A stretch of DNA of 64,000 nucleotides from Herbaspirillum sp. AP02 (GCF_015767275.1 NZ_JADWMY010000002.1:310001-374000); one strand, 5' to 3'. Positions 17,762-26,599 are shown, counted from the stretch's first letter. Program-made: numbers and translations. The notes: generated by a model not told the origin, from the letters alone.

Positions 17762-18322
17762 ATGAAGTTACTCGACCATCTGGAAGAGTGGCTGATCGCG
17801 TTCCTCATGGCCGCGGCCACTTTCATCATCTTCGTGGCCGTGGTGCATCGTTACGCCTCCGGCCTCGACATTCCCTGGTTACAGGACCAGCTCATCCAGA
17901 TCAACATGAGCTGGGCGCAGGAGCTGTGCATCTTCATGTTCGTGTGGATGGCCAAGTTCGGCGCCGCCTATGGCGTGCGGACCGGCATCCACGTGGGCGT
18001 CGATGTGCTCATCAACCGCCTCAACACCCCGTGGCGCAACAAGTTCGTGCTCTTGGGCCTGTTCGCCGGCGCGCTCTTCACCGGCATCGTCGGCACCTTC
18101 GGCGCCGAGTTCGTCTACGACATTGCACAGCACGACAGCACCTCCGAAGTGCTGGAGGTGCCGATGTGGATCGTCTACCTGGCCGTGCCGCTGGGTTCCT
18201 ACCTGATGTGCTTCCGTTTCCTCCAGGTCGCGTGGAATTTCCACCGGACCGGCGAATTGCCCAAGCATGACCATTCCCACGTGGAAGGTCTGGACGAAGA
18301 AACCAGCGGAGGTAAAGCATGA
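17762..18322 (+). CDS. dctQ: TRAP transporter small membrane subunit DctQ
   Basis: This 186-residue protein has four hydrophobic helices, typical of the small DctQ subunit that pairs with DctM. The block SWAQELCIFMFVWMAKFGA is characteristic. A good AAGGAG ribosome-binding site precedes the ATG. The C-terminus is a hydrophilic, acidic tail. Its TGA stop overlaps the dctM start (ATGA). Confidence 0.95.
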   Translation: MKLLDHLEEWLIAFLMAAATFIIFVAVVHRYASGLDIPWLQDQLIQINMSWAQELCIFMFVWMAKFGAAYGVRTGIHVGVDVLINRLNTPWRNKFVLLGLFAGALFTGIVGTFGAEFVYDIAQHDSTSEVLEVPMWIVYLAVPLGSYLMCFRFLQVAWNFHRTGELPKHDHSHVEGLDEETSGGKA

Positions 18323-19599
18323 ATGCATTGATCATTTTCGTCCTGCTGTTCGCTCTGATGCTGACCGGGATGCCGATCTCGATCTCGCTGGGCCTGACGG
18401 TACTGACCTTCCTCTTCACCATGACCGACGTGCCGATCCAGTCGGTGGCGCTGAAGTTGTTCACCGGCATCGAGAAGTTCGAGATCATGGCGATCCCCTT
18501 CTTCATCCTGGCCGGCAACTTCCTCACCCATGGCGGCGTGGCGCGGCGCATGATCAACTTCGCCACTTCCATGGTGGGGCACTGGCATGGTGGCCTGGCG
18601 CTGGCCGGCGTGCTGGCCTGCGCGCTGTTCGCCGCGGTGTCCGGCTCCTCGCCGGCCACCGTGGTGGCGATCGGTTCCATCATCCTGCCGGCGATGGTCA
18701 AGCAGGGCTTCCCCAACCGTTTCGGCGCGGGGGTGATCACCACCTCAGGTGCGCTGGGCATCCTGATCCCGCCTTCCATCGTGATGGTGATGTATTCGGT
18801 CTCGACCAATACGTCGGTGGGCAAGCTGTTCATGGCCGGCGTGGTGCCGGGTCTGCTGCTGGCCTTCCTGTTGGGGGTGACCACCTGGTACCTGGCGCGC
18901 AAGAACAATTATCCGCGCCTGCGGAAGGCCACCTGGGCTGAGCGTTTCGCGGCCTTCCGCAAGAGTGGCTGGGGCCTGTTCCTGATCGTCATCGTCATGG
19001 GCGGCATCTACACCGGCGTGTTCACGCCCACGGAAGCGGCCGCCATGGCAGCGGTGTATGCCTTCTTCATCGCCGTGTTCGTCTACAAGGACCTGACCTT
19101 GAAGCAGGTCCCCAAGGTCTTGCTGGACTCGGCCTCGATGTCGGCCATGCTGCTCTACATCATCACCAACGCGGTGCTGTTCTCGTTCCTGGTGACCAGC
19201 GAAAACATCCCGCAGGCGATGGCGGCGTGGATCACCGATTCCGGTCTGGGTCCGATCACCTTCCTGCTGGTAGTCAACGTCCTGCTGCTGCTGGCCGGTA
19301 ACGTGATGGAGCCGTCCTCGATCGTGCTGATCCTGGCGCCGATCCTGTTCCCGGTGGCCATGAAGTTGGGCATCGACCCGGTGCACTTCGGCATCCTCAT
19401 CGTGGTCAACATGGAAGTGGGCATGTGCCATCCACCGGTGGGCCTGAACCTGTACGTGGCTTCCGGCATTACCAAGATGGGCATCACCGAACTGACCATC
19501 GCGGTCATGCCGTGGCTGCTGACCATGCTCGGCTTCCTGATGCTGGTGACCTACTGGCCGGCATTGTCGCTGTGGCTGCCCAACCTGATCTACAACTGA
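18319..19599 (+). CDS. dctM: TRAP transporter large permease subunit DctM
   Basis: This 426-residue integral membrane protein forms the sodium-coupled translocation pathway of the TRAP transporter with DctQ. It has about twelve hydrophobic segments and family motifs such as IPFFILAGNFLTHGG and SGSSPATVVAIGSIILPAM. Translation is coupled to dctQ by a 4-bp overlap. An intrinsic terminator lies 13 bp after the stop, closing the operon. Confidence 0.96.
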   Translation: MNALIIFVLLFALMLTGMPISISLGLTVLTFLFTMTDVPIQSVALKLFTGIEKFEIMAIPFFILAGNFLTHGGVARRMINFATSMVGHWHGGLALAGVLACALFAAVSGSSPATVVAIGSIILPAMVKQGFPNRFGAGVITTSGALGILIPPSIVMVMYSVSTNTSVGKLFMAGVVPGLLLAFLLGVTTWYLARKNNYPRLRKATWAERFAAFRKSGWGLFLIVIVMGGIYTGVFTPTEAAAMAAVYAFFIAVFVYKDLTLKQVPKVLLDSASMSAMLLYIITNAVLFSFLVTSENIPQAMAAWITDSGLGPITFLLVVNVLLLLAGNVMEPSSIVLILAPILFPVAMKLGIDPVHFGILIVVNMEVGMCHPPVGLNLYVASGITKMGITELTIAVMPWLLTMLGFLMLVTYWPALSLWLPNLIYN

Positions 19600-19611
19600 T
19601 ATATGACTAAT

Positions 19612-19646
19612 AATCGGCACCATGCACTAGGATGGTGCCGATTTTG
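19612..19646 (+). terminator. Intrinsic terminator of dctPQM
   Basis: A 12-bp perfect stem (AATCGGCACCAT/ATGGTGCCGATT) has an 8-nt loop, followed by TTG-rich sequence. Confidence 0.85.
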
Positions 19647-19899
19647 TCGGATGTCTGTTGAGTTGCTCGAAAGTATGTTGGTCTTGCCCTGAAAAAGTGC
19701 TTTGAAACGGCGGCGAGTGCTGCTAAAGTGCGGGCTTTGCTGAATCGGCAGCATGCATTTGCCGTCCTGGCAATCGAGTTTTGCAGTGATGTTTTTCTAG
19801 TGAGTTGTTGATGTACGCGCCTCATCGGCGACCCCACCGACACATCGGCGCGGGCGCAGGCGGGCAGCACCGAATACAAAGCGGGTGGTGCATAACAAA

Positions 19900-19980
19900 C
19901 GGTATCGATACCGGGAAACTGAGGAGACGTGCATTCGATTGAAGCCGTTCAAACGGCCGGGAATGCATCAGGAGTATTTT
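19900..19980 (+). promoter_or_regulatory. Orphan palindromic operator and leader before a terminator
   Basis: A 14-bp perfect palindrome CGGTATCGATACCG (19900-19913) resembles LacI/GalR-family operators. It is followed by GAGGAG (19921-19926) and a possible 17-codon reading frame from GTG at 19929 (spacing too short for a good start), then at once by a strong terminator. No protein gene follows. The interval 19647-19899 contains nothing I recognise. It could be a small RNA, a leader peptide, or the leftover promoter region of a deleted operon. Confidence 0.4.
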
Positions 19981-19981
19981 G

Positions 19982-20010
19982 AAGGCGCATCCGAGGATGC
20001 GCCTTTTTTC
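19982..20010 (+). terminator. Strong intrinsic terminator without an upstream gene
   Basis: A 10-bp perfect stem (AAGGCGCATC/GATGCGCCTT) with a CGAG loop is followed by TTTTTTC. It lies 380 bp after dctM, which already has its own terminator, so it implies a separate short transcript. Confidence 0.85.
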
Positions 20011-20020
20011 TTTGTGCCGG

Positions 20021-20052
20021 CCGTATAGGATTTATACGGTTTATATTTTTTC
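20021..20052 (+). terminator. Second, weaker terminator-like hairpin
   Basis: A 7-bp stem CCGTATA/TATACGG with a 5-nt loop is followed by a T-rich tract. It sits between the previous terminator and the convergent glyoxalase-fold gene. Confidence 0.45.
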
Positions 20053-20074
20053 CACATCCCTTCCGCGGGCGGTC

Positions 20075-20728
20075 TCAGCCCGGCAGGACCCGTTCTCCTT
20101 GCGGCGTGGATATCACGGCCTCGATGGTCGTCTGCCTTCCTTCTCGCAGTACGATGCGCGCATCGTCAATCCCCACGGCCGCCAGGGCGGCCCCCAGTTC
20201 GGCCGGCGCCGGATGGCTCAGCACCAGTCGTTGCAGGCGGCAGCCGAGGTCGGACAGGACGCTGGGCGGATGCGGCTGGCTGTGCCACTGGATCAACGAT
20301 GGCATCAGCCCGGCGCGGCTCAGGCGGCCGTCGGCGGTGATGGTGATGAGCCAGGCCAGTGCGCCCCGGCTCATGGGCGTGATCTCGCCGATGGCGATGG
20401 GGCTGGCAGCGACCGCCGCTTCGATGTCATCGGTGCGGGCTACCCAGTGCGCCAGGCGCGGCGGCGCATCCGCGGGCAGCTCGTCCAGGCCGAACCAGCG
20501 CGGGCGAGCAGGCGTGGCGCCGTCGGGATCCATGGCGATTACCTCCAGATAGAAGCCAGCGCCCAGCGACAGCAGGGCATTGTGCGTGCCCAGCCGGGCA
20601 TGCTGGCCGCCGATACGCGGCGCCATCGATACGCCCAGCTGCTGCTGTACCCAGGCCATGCCGGATTCGAGGGTGGGCGCGGTGATCACCAGATGGTCCG
20701 GTGCGGTGTGCAGCGATGCCTGCATCAT
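20075..20728 (-). CDS. Glyoxalase-like (VOC superfamily) domain protein
   Basis: This 217-residue cytosolic protein resembles the PF13468 glyoxalase-like group: an N-terminal DHLVITAPTLESGMAWVQQQLG block, a GTHNALLSLG segment and a FYLEVIAMDP segment, as in VOC metal-binding folds. The enzymatic reaction is not known for this group. The ATG has AGGAG five bases upstream, and a second ATG directly follows. It is divergent from ogt and convergent with the preceding terminators. Confidence 0.8.
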   Translation of the reverse strand: MMQASLHTAPDHLVITAPTLESGMAWVQQQLGVSMAPRIGGQHARLGTHNALLSLGAGFYLEVIAMDPDGATPARPRWFGLDELPADAPPRLAHWVARTDDIEAAVAASPIAIGEITPMSRGALAWLITITADGRLSRAGLMPSLIQWHSQPHPPSVLSDLGCRLQRLVLSHPAPAELGAALAAVGIDDARIVLREGRQTTIEAVISTPQGERVLPG

Positions 20729-20827
20729 GTGGTCTCCTGAAGGGTTGCCTTATGTTTTGCCCGATGGTATCAAGCCCAGGCCCGAATTGCTTAAAATAGG
20801 CCTCCGTCGCATTTGACCCACCGTCCC

Positions 20828-21331
20828 ATGACCCAGACCGAATCCCCCCTGACCGCACTGTTTTCCGCCGTGGTGCACACGCCCTTCGGCGGCATGGGCA
20901 TCCGCAGCCAGGCCGGGGCGCTGGTCGAGATGGTCTACCTGCCGCCGCATTACGCCGAGAAGGACGCCACCGATCCGGTTGCGGCCAAGGCCGTGCAGCA
21001 GATCCGGCGCTATCTGGCGGATCCGGGCTTTCGCTTCACCCTGCCGCTGGCGCCGGTCGGCAGCGCCTTTCAGCAACGCGTCTGGCAGGCCATCGCTGCC
21101 ATTCCCTGCGGCCAGGTCCAGACCTATGGCCAGGTTGCCAAGCACATCCAGTCCGCCCCGCGCGCGGTCGGACAGGCCTGTGGTGCCAACTGGTACCCGC
21201 TGGTGATTCCTTGTCATCGTGTCACCGCCGCCGGTGGCCTGGGTGGGTTTTCGCATCATGACGACGTCGACGGCTTCCATCTGGAGGTCAAGCGCTGGTT
21301 GCTGCGCCATGAGGGCGTGAGCGGATACTGA
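20828..21331 (+). CDS. ogt: Methylated-DNA--protein-cysteine methyltransferase
   Basis: This 167-residue DNA repair protein removes O6-alkylguanine by transferring the alkyl group irreversibly to its own cysteine. The active-site PCHRV motif is present (IPCHRVTAAGGLGGFS), as are the DNA-binding helix (RAVGQACGANWYPL) and the FQQRVWQAIAAIPCGQV block. The length suits Ogt rather than the bifunctional Ada. I preferred the ATG at 20828 to a TTG 15 bases upstream. xerD begins 9 bp after the stop, so they are probably co-transcribed. Confidence 0.94.
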   Translation: MTQTESPLTALFSAVVHTPFGGMGIRSQAGALVEMVYLPPHYAEKDATDPVAAKAVQQIRRYLADPGFRFTLPLAPVGSAFQQRVWQAIAAIPCGQVQTYGQVAKHIQSAPRAVGQACGANWYPLVIPCHRVTAAGGLGGFSHHDDVDGFHLEVKRWLLRHEGVSGY

Positions 21332-21340
21332 CGGACTCGC

Positions 21341-22264
21341 ATGGGACGCACCACACCAAAGATTGAAGCACCCGCCGCCAGTCGCGAGGCCATCGACGAA
21401 TTCTGCGACAGCCTGTGGCTGGAAGATGGCCTGTCCAAGAACACGCTGGAGGCCTACCGGCGCGACATGACCCTGTACGCGCACTGGCTGCACCATGAGC
21501 ACGCCAAGTCGCTATATGAAACGCAGGCCGATGACCTGCATGCCTACTTCGCGGCACGCCATGACCAGACCAAGCCCAGTTCTTCCAATCGTCGGTTGGC
21601 GGTGTTGAAGCGCTTTTTCCAGCTGGCGCTGCGCCAGAACCGGATCGCCGCCGATCCCTGCCTGAAGATGCGCTCGGCGCGCCAGCCGCAACGTTTCCCC
21701 AAGACCTTGTCGGAAGGCCAGGTCGAGGCCCTGCTGGCCGCACCCGATGTCTCCACGCCACTCGGGCTGCGCGACCGGGCCATGATCGAACTGATGTATG
21801 CCAGCGGCTTGCGGGTGTCCGAGCTGGTGCTGCTGAAGAGTATTGAAGTCGGCATGAACGAAGCCGTGCTGCGGGTGACCGGCAAGGGTGGCAAGACCCG
21901 GCTGGTGCCGTTCGGCGAGGAAGCCGGCGCCTGGATTGCCCGCTACCTGGCCGAGGGGCGGCCGCAGATCCTGCAGGGCCAGGTCGACGATGCCCTGTTC
22001 GTCACTGCGCGCGGCGGGCCGATGACGCGCCAGATGTTCTGGACCCTGATCAAAAAGCATGCACTGCAGGCCGGCATCACGGTGCGCCTGTCGCCGCACA
22101 CGCTGCGCCACGCCTTTGCCACCCACCTGCTCAACCATGGCGCCGACCTGCGCGTGGTGCAGCTGCTGCTGGGCCATGCCGATATCTCCACCACCCAGAT
22201 CTATACGCACGTGGCGCGGGAACGGCTCAAGCAACTGCATGCCGCACATCACCCCCGCGGCTGA
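21341..22264 (+). CDS. xerD: Tyrosine recombinase XerD
   Basis: This 307-residue site-specific recombinase works with XerC at dif to resolve chromosome dimers. It has an N-terminal SAM-like core-binding domain (about 15-105) and a catalytic domain. The expected catalytic residues are visible: R158 (SGLRVSELV), K182 (TGKGGKTR), H253 and R256 (HTLRHAFATH), H279 (GHADIS) and Y288 (TQIYTHV). Length and motifs fit a chromosomal XerD rather than a phage integrase. Confidence 0.93.
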   Translation: MGRTTPKIEAPAASREAIDEFCDSLWLEDGLSKNTLEAYRRDMTLYAHWLHHEHAKSLYETQADDLHAYFAARHDQTKPSSSNRRLAVLKRFFQLALRQNRIAADPCLKMRSARQPQRFPKTLSEGQVEALLAAPDVSTPLGLRDRAMIELMYASGLRVSELVLLKSIEVGMNEAVLRVTGKGGKTRLVPFGEEAGAWIARYLAEGRPQILQGQVDDALFVTARGGPMTRQMFWTLIKKHALQAGITVRLSPHTLRHAFATHLLNHGADLRVVQLLLGHADISTTQIYTHVARERLKQLHAAHHPRG

Positions 22265-22287
22265 TCTTGCGGCATAATGTGCGCCCA

Positions 22288-22329
22288 TGACGGCCCGGCC
22301 GGCCTGCTTGGCCGGTCAGGCAGCCGTCA
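22288..22329. other. Nested hairpin between xerD and ybaK
   Basis: An outer 7-bp stem (TGACGGC/GCCGTCA) encloses an inner CCGGCC-TGCTT-GGCCGG hairpin. No T-run follows, so it may be a leader structure of ybaK. A CATAAT hexamer at 22273-22278 could serve as a -10 for ybaK, but no -35 is evident. Confidence 0.4.
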
Positions 22330-22341
22330 GGAAGAACACTG

Positions 22342-22842
22342 ATGAGCGCCAAGAAAGAACACATCTCCGAAACCCCCGCCACGCAATTCCTGCGCAAGCA
22401 GGGCGTGGCCTTCACCGAGCATCCCTACGACTATGAGGAGCATGGCGGCACCTCGGTCTCCTCGCGCGAGCTGGGGGTGGCGGAGCATGCGGTCATCAAG
22501 ACCCTGGTGATGCAGGACGAGGCCGCCAAGCCGCTGCTGGTGCTCATGCATGGCGACTGCAAGGTCTCCACCAAGAACCTGGCGCGCCAGATCGGCTGCA
22601 AGTCGGTCGAGCCCTGCAAGCCGGAAGTGGCTAACCGCCACTCGGGCTTCCTGATCGGCGGCACCTCGCCCTTCGGCACGCGCAAGAACATGCCGGTCTA
22701 TGTCGAAGCCAGCATTCTGGAACTCGACAAGATCTACATCAACGGTGGCCGGCGCGGTTTCCTGGTGGGCATCGATCCTGCCGTCATCCTGAAGGTGTTG
22801 CCGGCCAAGGCGGTGCAATGCGCCCTGGCTGATGCGCCCTGA
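22342..22842 (+). CDS. ybaK: Cys-tRNA(Pro)/Cys-tRNA(Cys) deacylase YbaK
   Basis: This 166-residue trans-editing factor of the YbaK/ProX family hydrolyses cysteine mischarged on tRNA(Pro). The family blocks are TPATQFLRKQGVAFTEHPYDYE, ending in the HPY segment, VIKTLVMQDE, and the catalytic lysine region CKVSTKNLARQIG. GGTSPFGTR is the conserved glycine loop. An AGGAAG ribosome-binding site precedes the ATG. plsY follows 33 bp downstream. Confidence 0.93.
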   Translation: MSAKKEHISETPATQFLRKQGVAFTEHPYDYEEHGGTSVSSRELGVAEHAVIKTLVMQDEAAKPLLVLMHGDCKVSTKNLARQIGCKSVEPCKPEVANRHSGFLIGGTSPFGTRKNMPVYVEASILELDKIYINGGRRGFLVGIDPAVILKVLPAKAVQCALADAP

Positions 22843-22875
22843 CAAGAACCCAGAGACAAGAGAAAGAACGCATTC

Positions 22876-23493
22876 ATGTACAACATCCTTTTCGCCATCG
22901 CGGCCTACCTGATCGGCTCGCTCTCCTTTGCGGTGGTGGTGTCCAAGGTCTTCGGCCTGGCTGATCCGCGCACCTACGGTTCCAAGAATCCCGGCGCCAC
23001 CAACGTGCTGCGCAGCGGCAACAAGAAGGCGGCAGCCCTGACCCTGCTGGGCGACGGTTTCAAGGGCTGGCTGGCGGTCTGGCTGGCGCACAGGTTCGGG
23101 CCGCAATATGGCGTCGATGACACCGGCATCGCCCTGGTCACGCTGGCGGTGTTCCTGGGCCACCTGTGGCCGGTGTTCTTCCGCTTCGTCGGTGGCAAGG
23201 GCGTGGCCACCGCATTGGGCATCCTGCTCGCGCTGGACCCCTGGCTGGGCCTGGCCACGCTGGCGACCTGGCTGGTGGTGGCTTTCGCCTTCCGCTATTC
23301 CTCACTGGCGGCACTGGTGGCGGCACTGTTCGCACCGTTCTACTATGGCCTTTTGTTTGGCACCACCGACGGCATCCTGCTGGCCGTGGTCGCCATGGCG
23401 GCACTGCTGATCTATCGTCATCGCAAGAACATCGGCAACCTGCTGGCTGGCAAGGAAAGCAAGATCGGGAGCAAGAAGAAGGTGGGCAAGTAG
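22876..23493 (+). CDS. plsY: Acyl-phosphate glycerol-3-phosphate acyltransferase PlsY
   Basis: This 205-residue inner-membrane acyltransferase makes lysophosphatidic acid from acyl-phosphate and glycerol-3-phosphate, the first step of phospholipid synthesis. The hallmark [15 protein letters not shown] and [10 protein letters not shown] motifs are present among about five hydrophobic helices. It has a lysine-rich cytoplasmic tail. A strong terminator follows. Confidence 0.95.
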   Translation: MYNILFAIAAYLIGSLSFAVVVSKVFGLADPRTYGSKNPGATNVLRSGNKKAAALTLLGDGFKGWLAVWLAHRFGPQYGVDDTGIALVTLAVFLGHLWPVFFRFVGGKGVATALGILLALDPWLGLATLATWLVVAFAFRYSSLAALVAALFAPFYYGLLFGTTDGILLAVVAMAALLIYRHRKNIGNLLAGKESKIGSKKKVGK

Positions 23494-23548
23494 GACGGGC
23501 AAGTCATCCGGGCAAATAAGGCGGGCAATGCTGCTTGCCACTTCCTGA

Positions 23549-23593
23549 AAACAAGAAGGGCTGCAATGGAGATTGCGGCCCTTCTTGTTTTTG
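23549..23593 (+). terminator. Intrinsic terminator after plsY
   Basis: A 12-bp perfect stem (AAACAAGAAGGG/CCCTTCTTGTTT) with an 18-nt loop ends in T residues. Its A-rich left arm means it could act on both strands. Confidence 0.82.
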
Positions 23594-23667
23594 CGATGCG
23601 AGGGCCTGTTGCACTTTATCGGCGCCAGCGGGTCGTGCTCAAAGATGCCTGTCAATCCCGGCAGAAA

Positions 23668-23696
23668 TTGACTGTTATCCGGTTAACAGATAACAT
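23668..23696 (+). promoter_or_regulatory. higBA promoter with overlapping operator
   Basis: A -35 TTGACT (23668-23673) and -10 TAACAT (23691-23696) are 17 bp apart. An inverted repeat TGTTATC/GATAACA (23673-23679 and 23689-23695) covers the spacer, as expected for autorepression by antitoxin HigA. The predicted start site is at or next to the higB ATG (23703), so the message may be leaderless. Confidence 0.55.
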
Positions 23697-23702
23697 TTTC
23701 AG

Positions 23703-23972
23703 ATGTCGATCCAATCCTTCTCTTGCCCTGATACGCAGGCCCTGTTCATCACAGGCAAGAGTCGTCGATTCGCCAACATCAAGACCGTCGCCGAGCGCAA
23801 GCTGGCGCAACTGGATGCGGCGCCGTCGGTGAACTTCATGAAAGCACCGCCCGGCAATGACCTGAAGGAGTATCGCGGCGCCTGGCATGTGCGGATCAAC
23901 GAACAATGGCGCCTTACCTTCCGATGGGGGCCACATGGGCCTTATGACGTCCTGATCGAAGATCCGGATTGA
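23703..23972 (+). CDS. higB: HigB family type II toxin
   Basis: This 89-residue RelE-superfamily toxin is a ribosome-dependent mRNA endonuclease. The family pattern is clear: ANIKTVAERKLAQLDAA, then LKEYRGAWHVRINEQWRLTF with the conserved RINxQWR strand, and a short C-terminal tail. The toxin gene precedes the antitoxin gene, the usual order for higBA. The stop codon lies in a perfect 12-bp palindrome TGATCGCGATCA (23970-23981). Confidence 0.92.
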   Translation: MSIQSFSCPDTQALFITGKSRRFANIKTVAERKLAQLDAAPSVNFMKAPPGNDLKEYRGAWHVRINEQWRLTFRWGPHGPYDVLIEDPD

Positions 23973-24013
23973 TCGCGATCATCGGGTTCTGAGCTAACGT
24001 ATTGGAGTGCATC

Positions 24014-24319
24014 ATGTTCAAGAATGGCATGCGACCCGTCCACCCTGGCGAGGTCTTGCTTGAAGACTACATCAAGCCTTTGGGCGTGAGCGTGCGCGCT
24101 GTAGCGATGGCACTGCATGTGCCCTATTCGCGGCTGAGCGAAATTCTCAAGGGGCAGCGCGGAGTCAGCGCCGATACGGCCCTGCGTCTGGAACGCTATT
24201 TTGGAAGCGAGGCGCAGGGCTGGTTGAATCTTCAGACCGCCTATGACCTGCGGATGGCTGAAATTTCAGCGGGAAAGGCCATCGCCAGATCCATCACGCC
24301 GCTCGCTGTCGAGGCCTGA
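24014..24319 (+). CDS. higA: HigA family antitoxin
   Basis: This 101-residue XRE-type DNA-binding antitoxin neutralises HigB and represses the operon. It has the typical MRPVHPGEVLLEDYI start, an HTH (VRAVAMALHVPYSRLSEILK) and the SADTALRLERYFG helix. The ATG at 24014 has GGAG six bases upstream, so it is preferred to the TTG at 24002. It is convergent with tsaD. Confidence 0.94.
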   Translation: MFKNGMRPVHPGEVLLEDYIKPLGVSVRAVAMALHVPYSRLSEILKGQRGVSADTALRLERYFGSEAQGWLNLQTAYDLRMAEISAGKAIARSITPLAVEA

Positions 24320-24384
24320 GCGACACCTGGCATCATGTCACGCACATTGCAGGGCATGTTGCGGCCGATGTGGCCGTTCAGATG

Positions 24385-25428
24385 TCAGCCTTGCGGGGGC
24401 CGCAATTCGTCCAGCGGCCAGCGCGGGCGCACGCCAAAACCATATTCCTTGCGCGCCGCATCGGGCTGCTCGCGCAGGCGCATGGCACCGGCAAAGGCGA
24501 TCATTGCACCGTTGTCGGTGCAGAACTGCAACTCGGGATAGAACACCTCATAGCGGCGCTTGGCGGCCGCGGCATCAAGCGCAGCGCGCAACTGGGCATT
24601 GGCGCCCACGCCGCCGGCGATCACCAGGCGCTTCAGGTTGGTCTGCTTCAACGCGGTCATGCACTTTGCTACCAGTACATCGACGATGGCGTCCACGAAG
24701 CCGCGTGCAATGTTGGCCTTGTCCTGTTCGCAGATGTTGGCGCCGTTGCTGCCGTGCTGCTTGACCACGGTCAATACGGCGGTCTTCAGGCCCGAAAAGC
24801 TGAAGTCCAGATTTTTGGAATGTAGCATGGGGCGCGGCAGCTGATATGCGGCAGGGTCACCGAACTCGGCCAGGCGCGAGATCGCCGGACCACCTGGATA
24901 GCCCAGGCCCAGCAGCTTGGCCGACTTGTCGAAGGCCTCGCCGGCAGCGTCGTCCAGGGTCTCGCCCAGGAGCTCATAACGTCCCACGCCATCGACCCGC
25001 ATCAATTGCGTATGCCCGCCAGAGACCAGCAGGGCGATGAAGGGAAAGCGCGGTGGCTTGCTGGCCAGCAGCGGCGAGAGCAGGTGGCCTTCCAGGTGAT
25101 GGATGCCCAGCACCGGCTTGTCCAGCGCCAGACCCAGCCCGCAGGCCACCGAAGCACCGACCAGCAGCGCCCCGGCCAGTCCCGGTCCCTGGGTGTAGGC
25201 GATGGCGTCGATCTCCTGTGCTTGCACATGGGCGTCCTCCAGCGTCTGTCGCAGCAGCGGAATGGCGCGCCGGATGTGGTCGCGCGAGGCGAGTTCGGGG
25301 ACGACACCGCCGTATTCCTGGTGCATGGCGATCTGCGAATGCAGGGCATGCGCCAGCAGGCCGCGCTCGGTGTCGTACAGAGCGAGGCCGGTTTCATCAC
25401 AGGAGGATTCGACGCCGAGAACTAACAT
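24385..25428 (-). CDS. tsaD: tRNA threonylcarbamoyltransferase TsaD
   Basis: This is a 347-residue catalytic subunit of the t6A synthesis complex. It transfers the threonylcarbamoyl group to A37. The ASKHA fold starts [14 protein letters not shown]. Metal-binding histidines H111 and H115 lie in GIHHLEGHL, and the block [13 protein letters not shown] is intact. The essential partner TsaE is encoded at 8310-8795. It is divergent from ybiB. Confidence 0.96.
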   Translation of the reverse strand: MLVLGVESSCDETGLALYDTERGLLAHALHSQIAMHQEYGGVVPELASRDHIRRAIPLLRQTLEDAHVQAQEIDAIAYTQGPGLAGALLVGASVACGLGLALDKPVLGIHHLEGHLLSPLLASKPPRFPFIALLVSGGHTQLMRVDGVGRYELLGETLDDAAGEAFDKSAKLLGLGYPGGPAISRLAEFGDPAAYQLPRPMLHSKNLDFSFSGLKTAVLTVVKQHGSNGANICEQDKANIARGFVDAIVDVLVAKCMTALKQTNLKRLVIAGGVGANAQLRAALDAAAAKRRYEVFYPELQFCTDNGAMIAFAGAMRLREQPDAARKEYGFGVRPRWPLDELRPPQG

Positions 25429-25558
25429 GGGGATGGACTCAATGAAGCGGCCGGCACCCGACGGGTGGGGTGCGCGGCAAAGGCGCTATTGTAATGGAAA
25501 GCCCGGCCGCCGGCCCTTCGGGCTGCGGCAGGCGCCGCTTTTGGTGTACCCTTCGGCC

Positions 25559-26599
25559 ATGCAAAACGATGCCCACATTCCTGCTCCGGCTGCGGCCGTC
25601 GAGCCTGCCAGTGCTGTCCCGGTTGTTGCTGCGCCGGTTGGCGCGACCCCGTTCCTGGCCGCGCCCTTCATCAAGGAGATCGGTCGTGGCAAGGATGGTG
25701 CGCGCAGCCTCTCCCGAGATGATGCCCAGGCGATGTACCAGGCCATGCTCGAGGGCCGCGTCAGCGACCTGGAGCTGGGCGCGATCCTGCTGGCCATGCG
25801 CATCAAGGGCGAGTCGGTCCAGGAGATCGCCGGTTTCCTTGCCGCAGCCGAGGCTTCCTTCACGCCGCTGCACGCCCCCGCTGGCGATTACGCACCGGTG
25901 GTCCTGCCCAGCTACAACGGTTCGCGCAAGATGGCCAACCTCACTCCGCTGCTGTGCATGCTGCTGGTGCGCCGTGGCGTGCCGGTGCTGATGCACGGTG
26001 TGACTCGCGACCCGCAGCGCCTGACCAGCGCCGAGATATTCAGTGCACTGGGCATTGCCCACGCGGCCTCGGGCGCCCAGGCTGAAGCGCTGATGGCCGC
26101 CGGACAGCCGGCCTTCATCCCGATTGCCGCGCTGGCCCCGTCCATCGCGCGACTGCTGGAGATGCGCCGTATCCTGGGCGTGCGCAACTCCACGCATACC
26201 CTGGTGAAGATCATGCAACCGTTTGCGCAGCCGGCCTTGCGTCTGACGTCGTACACCCATCCCGAGTATCTGGAGATGCTGAGTGACTATTTTGGCAACG
26301 CTGCACCGCATGATCGCGGCGATGCTTTCCTGATGCGCGGTACCGAAGGCGAGACCGTGGCCAATGCGCGGCGCGCCCAGCGCATCGACTGGTTCAGCCA
26401 TGGCACGCGTAGCGTGCTGGTGGAAAAGCAGAGTGTGGCCGAGGACGTGCCGGAGTTGCCCGAGGGGAGCGATGCACTGGCCACGGCGCGCTGGATCAGC
26501 GAAGTGCTCGATGGCCGTCGCCCTGTGCCGCAGGCCATCGCCGAGCAGGTCGATCACTGCGTCGACGTGGCGGCGCGGGTGCGCAAAAATATTTCCTGA
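25559..26599 (+). CDS. ybiB: YbiB/TrpD2 family DNA-binding protein
   Basis: This 346-residue protein has the anthranilate phosphoribosyltransferase (TrpD) fold. It has an N-terminal helical domain (SRDDAQAMYQAMLEGRVSDLELGAILLAMRIKG region) and an alpha/beta domain with LPSYNGSRKMANLTPL. The TrpD2 paralogues such as E. coli YbiB lack the substrate motifs of true TrpD and bind nucleic acids without sequence specificity. The missing TrpD phosphoribosyl motif supports this assignment. A proline- and alanine-rich N-terminal stretch (residues 6-35) precedes the domain. I chose the ATG giving MQNDAHIPAP, because the longer frame upstream runs antisense through tsaD. Confidence 0.84.
   Translation: MQNDAHIPAPAAAVEPASAVPVVAAPVGATPFLAAPFIKEIGRGKDGARSLSRDDAQAMYQAMLEGRVSDLELGAILLAMRIKGESVQEIAGFLAAAEASFTPLHAPAGDYAPVVLPSYNGSRKMANLTPLLCMLLVRRGVPVLMHGVTRDPQRLTSAEIFSALGIAHAASGAQAEALMAAGQPAFIPIAALAPSIARLLEMRRILGVRNSTHTLVKIMQPFAQPALRLTSYTHPEYLEMLSDYFGNAAPHDRGDAFLMRGTEGETVANARRAQRIDWFSHGTRSVLVEKQSVAEDVPELPEGSDALATARWISEVLDGRRPVPQAIAEQVDHCVDVAARVRKNIS

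Noticed and set aside
23601-23630. Second copy of the 230-325 palindrome (shared AGGGCCTGTT)
   Set aside because: Only about ten bases match at the start, and no inverted arm is present.
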